From Aurantiochytrium sp. KH105 (taxonomy: Eukaryota; Sar; Bigyra; Thraustochytrida; Thraustochytriidae), in NCBI GenBank assembly GCA_003116975.1, contig BGKB01000039.1, positions 124,001 through 188,000 of the forward strand: a stretch of DNA of 64,000 nt, read 5' to 3'. Position numbers and translations under genes: made by a program. The notes beneath the pieces are model-generated. The model did not search any database. It saw only the letters and a program-made list of their open reading frames with translations, and was not told the origin of the DNA. The number at the start of each line of letters is the position of its first letter. Within the stretch, counting starts at the first letter, position 1. Shown here one piece after another: positions 58,976 through 64,000 of this stretch.

Positions 58976-60353
58976 TGTCAAGCTCTTGCGCAACAATTTC
59001 GGCAACTTCGGCACGGCAGCGTGCGCCTTGGCAATGGCCCATGCCAGCGCGAGTTCGCCACTTGACAGAGTCAGTCGAAGTAATGGGAATACCAGCTTGA
59101 CGAATGGCCTGGCGAATCGCACCGCGACTTATTTGCTCGCAGGTACAGACGATTTCTTTATCGCTCTCCGAAGCGTTGACGCCGAGGTCAAGCTGTCTGA
59201 CGGGATGACGACGCGATGGCTGAAAGTTGTCCTTCTTTTCCAGCGCAAGACCGGCACCCTGCAGAATTTCGCGAACCATCTCGGCAATCGCTGGCGAGCT
59301 CGTGAGACCCGGGCTCTCGATTGCGGCAACATGCACAAAACGAGGAACTTTGATGTCTTCCTCGATCATGAAATCACTCCGCGGACCGCGCGCGCGAAGA
59401 CCTGAAAAGGTGGTGAGGTTTTCGCGCGTATCAAGGTGAGGCACAGAACGACGCGCGGCCCAGGCCACGTACGCTAGTTCACTCATGTCTGTGGACTTGT
59501 CGAGCTTGTCTTGCTGTTCTGAGGCAGATGGACCAAGGAGTAGCGCGCCAGCAAACGTTGGTGACACGAGAATTCCTTTTCCCCAACGTACTGTTGGTGT
59601 CTGAAAAATGACTCGCGAAGCCATGTGCCCCTGCGACTTTTCGAGCAAAATGTACTGGCCTTTGCGGGGCAGAATCTTATAAGAGAGGCCCGCGCCGGCC
59701 ATGCGGGCGATTTCGTCCGAGAAGAGGCCAGCGGCGTTAACGACAAAGTCCGCATCGACAGTGTATCCAGAGCGGGTCTCAATCCGAAAAATCGGCGAGC
59801 CGCCGCGCAGCGGCCTCAGTCGCTCGATGCCCGTCACCTCCGCGCCGACATGCACCTCGACACCATTGGCCATGGCGTTCTCGGCCAGCGCATAGCAGTA
59901 TTCGTAAGGGGACACAATGCCCGCCGTGGGGCAGTGCAGTGCGGCTTTGACACCGACGCTAACATGAGGCTCCATTTCACGCACTTGTTTGCCATCAATG
60001 ATTTCGAGGTCATTGACGCCATTGAGACGGCCATTTTCCGCAAGCTTTTCAAGATCCTTCACTTCTAGATCCGTAAAGGCGAGCACGAGCGATCCGATTT
60101 CGCGATACCCAAAGTTGAGCTCTTGGTCCAATTGTGCGAACTTGCGGTTGCCTCGGCGACTCAGCTTGCTTTTCAGAGTCCCGTGTTTGGCGTCATAGCC
60201 GCCGTGCACGATGCCCGAGTTTGCCTTGGTCGCGCCTTGCGAGAGGTCGTCTTCCTTTTCCAAAAGGACCACGCGCGCCCCAGAGAACTTGCTCAGCTCT
60301 CTTGCAATGGCGCATCCTACCGCGCCGCCGCCCACCACGGCCACCGTCGGCAT
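58887..60353 (-). CDS. FAD-dependent oxidoreductase with C-terminal BFD-like [2Fe-2S] domain (GlpA / L-2-hydroxyglutarate oxidase type)
   Basis: The protein has 488 residues, with the ATG at 60351-60353. The N-terminal dinucleotide fold is VAVVGGGAVGCAIARELSKF (3-22), followed by LLEKEDDLSQGATKANSGIV. This DAO-type pattern, with SGIVHGGYDAKHGTLKSKL, is typical of anaerobic glycerol-3-phosphate dehydrogenase and 2-hydroxyglutarate oxidase relatives. Substrate-domain motifs continue to about 370 (FVHVAAIESPGLTSSPAIAE). A BFD-like domain lies at about 400-450, with ordered cysteines VCTCEQIS and HCQGARC (C-x-C ... C-x4-C) for a [2Fe-2S] cluster. Oxidoreductases with this C-terminal cluster domain are common in bacteria and rare in eukaryotes (family knowledge), so transfer is possible. 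There is no mitochondrial presequence. The last 25 codons are repeated downstream. Substrate (glycerol-3-phosphate or a 2-hydroxy acid) is not determined. Confidence 0.82.
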   Translation of the reverse strand: MPTVAVVGGGAVGCAIARELSKFSGARVVLLEKEDDLSQGATKANSGIVHGGYDAKHGTLKSKLSRRGNRKFAQLDQELNFGYREIGSLVLAFTDLEVKDLEKLAENGRLNGVNDLEIIDGKQVREMEPHVSVGVKAALHCPTAGIVSPYEYCYALAENAMANGVEVHVGAEVTGIERLRPLRGGSPIFRIETRSGYTVDADFVVNAAGLFSDEIARMAGAGLSYKILPRKGQYILLEKSQGHMASRVIFQTPTVRWGKGILVSPTFAGALLLGPSASEQQDKLDKSTDMSELAYVAWAARRSVPHLDTRENLTTFSGLRARGPRSDFMIEEDIKVPRFVHVAAIESPGLTSSPAIAEMVREILQGAGLALEKKDNFQPSRRHPVRQLDLGVNASESDKEIVCTCEQISRGAIRQAIRQAGIPITSTDSVKWRTRAGMGHCQGARCRAEVAEIVAQELDNDVSFQDVPKRVKSAPEPARVARKDLSKL

Positions 60354-61971
60354 TGTCTTCTCGCGAAGCGTCCGAGGTCCGTCCCTGGCAGTCTTAGCTT
60401 TGCCTCTTTTCGTTTTTGCACACAGAGAGAGAGAGAACGCGCAACTCAGTCAGTCGATCCAGCAATCGGTCACCTTTGCCTCGGCGACCAAGAAAGGAAA
60501 GAGCTCGAACCCGAGCTCGAGCGAGAAGTGCGAGCTGTCGGCTCGCGACAGCCCGCGACAGCTCAACGCATTCTTGCTGACTTTGAGTCAGCACTGGCCA
60601 AAGTGGATGTCGGTAGGTTAAGGGACGCAAGAGCCCGATGAAGCGAGAACAGAAACTTCGATCTTTGTTCAACCAAGTCTTTGCGAGACGCCGTCGCTGC
60701 GTTTCGAATAGGCTTCAAGCCTAAACTTGCAAATCTACTTTTAAGCCTTGAATCGCCTCGAACGCAATGTATACTTCTGTCTAGCCTACGTCTGACTGAG
60801 CTTCCCGGATCATCATTGCCGGCATCCTCGTATCGACTCGCTTCGCTTAGGCGCCAGCAGCCAGCCTGCTTCTCCTGCTGCTTGCCAAATAAAAACACTG
60901 TCATCGGCGTCGTCACTTTCCTCGGCGGCCAAGCCAGCCACGCCAGCCACTGCCAGCCACTGGTAGCCAGAAGTCGAGAGCAGCCGTCGCACTGCCAACA
61001 CCAAAAATAGACGCTCGCTCACGAGCACCTCCCACTGTCTTCCTGAGTGTGGTTTAGCAAAAACAAAACCAACTGCAACCCAAAGCTCGGAGAGACTCTA
61101 GTATGCCTTCGGCGCCTCCTTCTCGGCTCCCGAGCGCAGTCTTTCTTGCTTTTCCTCGCTCGCTCGCTCGCTCTCTCGCTTGCTTGCCTGCTTGATCTCG
61201 ACGGTTACGCTGCTCCCGCATTTTTCGATACATACAACATTATATATTCTCTAATACTAAACTAGTATCTTTCTCATACCCGATTTACTTTGCCCGCAAT
61301 CTCTCAATACAAATCAATAATCTTGCAATGGCTAAGTGGTAGCAAAGTAACAGCGCGGCTCGGGCCGCACGACTTCTTCTCCTTTTCTCCTTTTTCCGGG
61401 CAGACCGACAAGGAAACAGCCGCGGCAGCCGCAGCAGCAGCAGCACCGGCGCCGCTGACCGCCGCGCGCAGCCGCCGCAGAACCCGCCGCCGCCGAGCCC
61501 GAGACGCTTGCCGCCGCCCTCGCCCCTGCCGCCTCCGCGGACGCCCTTGCCGCCCTCGCCGCCAGGGCCGAGACCGCCGCGAGGACGGAGCTCGTCATCG
61601 CCATCGCCGACAAACCGTCGTCGCCGACGAGCAAAGTCCGCTCGACTCGACTCGGCTCGACTCGGCTCGACTCGCGGGCGCTCCCAGAGAGAGAGAAAGA
61701 GTCCTCGACGGGTCCGTGCGCGTGCGCTCGACTGCTCGGACGGAGACGTGCCGGCGTGCAACTGCGCTTCCTCGCTTCCCGGCGACGGACGGCGACGCAG
61801 ACGCGGAGAAAGTCGACGACAAGAGCGAGCACCTCGATCTTGCAGGACAAGCACACGAAACGCAACTCCGAACCTAGAGAGTGACAGTAGCAGGGAGAAC
61901 AACACGTTAAAGGCGAGCACTTGCACACAGGGAGCACTCAGTCGGGTCACTCCGCGAGCCAGACTCGCTAT
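60354..61971. other. head-to-head intergenic region
   Basis: Shared upstream region of the FAD oxidoreductase (-) and the TOG-domain gene (+). It contains GCCAGCCACTG repeats (60932-60965), a (CTCG)n/(CTTG)n tract at 61156-61196, CGCCGC-rich DNA at 61420-61570 and CGACTCGGCT repeats at 61645-61675. No gene is supported. Confidence 0.5.
61156..61196. repeat. (CTCG)n/(CTTG)n tract
   Basis: CTCGCTCGCTCGCTCG grading into CTTGCTTGCCTGCTTG. Confidence 0.85.
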
Positions 61972-64000
61972 ATGGCCAAGGTGCCTTCAGGGCTTGCAGC
62001 ATCATCATCAGCATTAGCCTTCGCAGCAGGCCTCGCCGCAAGGGCAGCAAGAGCGACAGGGTTTTATAAAGGAAGTTTTTCCCAGTCCACGCGAGCGCTT
62101 GCTCCTCTGGGAATTGCTCTTGTATTTCTCGTCTTTTACCGCAAAAGCGTTGCTTCGAAAGCTCTGCTGACTCTCCGCAGTCTGCTTGCTCACGCATTGA
62201 ACTTACAGGCATCAAAGGTAAAGCGAGGACCTTGCTTCAAGGTCCTTCCAACTCCACCCAAAACGCAGGGTGTCAAGTGCCCCCGGGAGGGCGAAGTGGT
62301 CCCGGAGCTCGCGGCGACCAAGGGTCCGGCCGTGAGTGAGATCGAGTCCGAAGAAGAAGAGGCCAAGGAAGAAGACTCGGACCTCGACGAGGACTTTGAC
62401 GACGAGCGGGATCCGCGCGTGGAAGGAGATCGCGATCTTTGCAGCGACGACGAAGGAGAGCAAGGAGGAGAAACCGACCGAGAGCAGCGCTTGATCGCTC
62501 CTCCTCAGGACCTCGGGCTACTTGCACGGATCAGCGAGCTTTGCTCGTTGTTTTTGGCCAAATATATGGACGTGTACGAGCCCGTTGCGTTCAACACTCG
62601 TTCGCGCCAGCGTAAGCGCCGAGGCTCTTTAATTAAAGGGCTGAAAACGCCTGCGCGCAAGCCGCGGACCGCAAGGTCCAAATTCAAGGCCAAGTCCAAG
62701 TCGGCGATTGCTGCGGACGAGCTCGCTTCTTTCGCCAAGGAAAACGTTCTCGCGGTGTCCAACAACAACAATCAAGAAAACAGCGACATCGAGGCCGACC
62801 GCAAAGAGGTGAAGAAACCCAAGCGTGCCGTAGGTTCCACCCGTGCTCGGGCATTGTCAAAGACTTCCAGCAAGGGCTCCGAGACGCGCGCCGTCGTTGG
62901 TATGGACACGCGCGCACCAGGCTCGGCCGCCCCTCTTCAAGACAGCAGCAACCTCACGTCAGTGTCTCCATCTGCATCTGCATCTGCAACTACGCCCGCG
63001 TCAGCGTCTGTTCCTGCCCCGGAAGCACAGCCCGCCGTCAGCGCCCACGAAAATGAAGGAGAAAACACATACACTGCCGAAGTACCCGAGCCACAGGATC
63101 TGACTGCCCTCGAGAGCGACGCTGAGGCCGCAGAGCAGGGTGCCCGTCTTATCAGTCTTATCGAAAGTGCCGACTGGATTGACCAACATGAAGGGACCAC
63201 ACTGCTGCGACGCCTGGTGACCTTCCACCCGCGTGAGACTGACACATTCATTGTACCTCGCCTGGAGCAGGTGCTCTTCTTCCTCAAGCAAGGTGTCGAG
63301 TCGCTTCGGTCTGCGCAGAGCCGCAACGCCCTGTACGCCATCGAAGCCTGCTTTCGTAGCCTGAAGCTACGTCTGGTTTTGGACAAGGACACTATGCAAG
63401 CTGTGATCGATCCGGTCATCAAAAAGTCTGTCAACGACAAACGCTTCATCGCTGCCGCCGGCGAGTCCGTTCTTGACGAAATGGTCGCCTCGGCCGCCAC
63501 AACCTCTGTTTTGCAAGGCCTTCTCGCCCACTCCTCGAGCAGGAGTGCCAAGGTGTGCACTGTTGTTTCCAAGTACGCCACGCGCTGCCTGCGTAATCTC
63601 GTCAATGCGCAAAAGGCGCAAGCGCTGGGGACCAGCAGCGTCGTGGTGAATGGGTCGACAACCTCGCAGAAGAATCCTCTCGACTCGGCTGAGCTTGCGC
63701 AGGCTCTCGTAAGCAGCTTTGCGGAACTGGAAAGTAGTCGTTCCGTAGATGCGAAAAAGCCCGCGCAGGCAAGCCTGCGCATTTTATACGAGACGCTCCG
63801 AAAGACTCGCTTTGAAGAAACAGCCAAGGCTGCACTATCGGCTGCCGATGCTGCTCGGGTTCTTGGCATCGTACAGCGGCCAGTTCAACGCAACACCAAA
63901 AAACCTTCTCTCAAAGAGCTCATGGCCTTGAAACGTCGTGAGATGCAAAAGCAGCAGCAGCAGCAGCAGCAGGAACAGAATGGCCAGGAGCAATCGAGTG
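61972..64000 (+). CDS. TOG/CLASP-type domain protein with an N-terminal hydrophobic segment (3' partial)
   Basis: The frame is open from the ATG at 61972 (MAKVPSGLAASSS) to the window end, showing 676 codons. A hydrophobic segment lies at about 44-57 (LAPLGIALVFLVFY), followed by a basic stretch. A long acidic then Lys/Ser-rich disordered region (about 95-370) includes repeats of SerAla. At about 373-546 is a helical-repeat domain: LISLIESADWIDQHEGTTLL, LRSAQSRNALYAIEACFRSL, SVNDKRFIAAAGESVLDEMV and SRSAKVCTVVSKYATRCL. This matches the TOG domains of CLASP and TOGARAM/crescerin, which bind tubulin. A Gln-rich run begins at about 659. Likely a microtubule- or cilium-associated protein. Whether the N-terminal helix truly inserts in a membrane, or reflects a misplaced start, is open. 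Confidence 0.72.
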   Translation, partial: MAKVPSGLAASSSALAFAAGLAARAARATGFYKGSFSQSTRALAPLGIALVFLVFYRKSVASKALLTLRSLLAHALNLQASKVKRGPCFKVLPTPPKTQGVKCPREGEVVPELAATKGPAVSEIESEEEEAKEEDSDLDEDFDDERDPRVEGDRDLCSDDEGEQGGETDREQRLIAPPQDLGLLARISELCSLFLAKYMDVYEPVAFNTRSRQRKRRGSLIKGLKTPARKPRTARSKFKAKSKSAIAADELASFAKENVLAVSNNNNQENSDIEADRKEVKKPKRAVGSTRARALSKTSSKGSETRAVVGMDTRAPGSAAPLQDSSNLTSVSPSASASATTPASASVPAPEAQPAVSAHENEGENTYTAEVPEPQDLTALESDAEAAEQGARLISLIESADWIDQHEGTTLLRRLVTFHPRETDTFIVPRLEQVLFFLKQGVESLRSAQSRNALYAIEACFRSLKLRLVLDKDTMQAVIDPVIKKSVNDKRFIAAAGESVLDEMVASAATTSVLQGLLAHSSSRSAKVCTVVSKYATRCLRNLVNAQKAQALGTSSVVVNGSTTSQKNPLDSAELAQALVSSFAELESSRSVDAKKPAQASLRILYETLRKTRFEETAKAALSAADAARVLGIVQRPVQRNTKKPSLKELMALKRREMQKQQQQQQQEQNGQEQSS

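Noticed and set aside
62937..63869. 310-residue minus-strand frame
   Set aside because: Antisense of the TOG-domain gene, whose own frame is open to the window end.
1..64000. tRNA, rRNA, CRISPR and transposon signals
   Set aside because: No TTCGANNCC-type B box with a matching cloverleaf, no rRNA segment, no regular spacer array and no transposase or reverse transcriptase frame were found by eye.

Overview
The window is nuclear DNA of a GC-rich, intron-poor eukaryotic microbe. Long single-exon genes encode unmistakably eukaryotic proteins (ATG101, CWC27, dynein intermediate chain, ESCRT-III, tubulin-type carboxypeptidase, branched-chain dehydrogenase E2). Only two spliceosomal introns can be placed with confidence, both with GTACGT donors. 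Intergenic DNA is crowded with tetra- and pentanucleotide repeats. This style, together with flagellar/microtubule genes, class C-like receptors and TRP-type channels, fits a heterotrophic stramenopile such as a thraustochytrid (labyrinthulomycete). That placement is inference from gene style, not from a marker gene.

Layout. 1-1948: C-terminal part of a TRP/polycystin-like cation channel (5' end outside the window). 2209-3054: ATG101, with a first exon of 12 codons. 3214-5328 (-): a 7TM class C-like receptor with a three-IQ calmodulin-binding tail. 6374-7708 (-): a telobox Myb/SANT protein. 7709-14218: about 6.5 kb without a supportable gene, full of simple repeats. 14219-18691 (-): a voltage-sensor-like membrane domain fused to a class I cyclic nucleotide phosphodiesterase. 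19784-24829 (-): a cytosolic carboxypeptidase (CCP1 type). 25971-27380: a secreted two-PA-domain protein. 27826-30192 (-): a GGNBP2-like protein. 31643-34687: an EF-hand/WD40 protein. 34864-35202 (-): a doubtful armadillo-like, tail-anchored fragment. 35932-36633: an orphan. 36846-38051: an ankyrin protein. 38060-38602 (-): a VOC/glyoxalase-fold protein. 39644-41377: CWC27. 41691-43664 (-): dynein intermediate chain. 45504-47267: BCKDH E2. 47560-50622 (-) and 51059-53704 (+): coiled-coil proteins. 54106-54732 (-): CHMP2-type ESCRT-III. 56546-58429: a C-terminally membrane-embedded orphan. 58887-60353 (-): an FAD oxidoreductase with a BFD-type Fe-S domain. 61972-64000+: a TOG-domain protein running off the window.

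Functional themes. Three signalling proteins (channel, receptor with IQ tail, membrane phosphodiesterase) lie in the first 19 kb. Several genes act on microtubules or cilia (CCP, dynein intermediate chain, TOG protein, possibly the WD40/EF-hand and coiled-coil proteins), consistent with an organism that makes flagellate zoospores. There is no operon-like logic. Neighbours are often head-to-head, with 0.4-1.8 kb shared upstream regions, or tail-to-tail with short spacers.

The most unusual structural feature is duplication of gene 3' ends. The terminal codons plus 3' flank of the carboxypeptidase gene (about 19545-19803) and of the FAD oxidoreductase gene (about 58430-58975) are tandemly repeated just downstream of the gene. 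A third gene, CHMP2, takes its stop codon from a GATT microsatellite. The most interesting protein architecture is the voltage-sensor/phosphodiesterase fusion.
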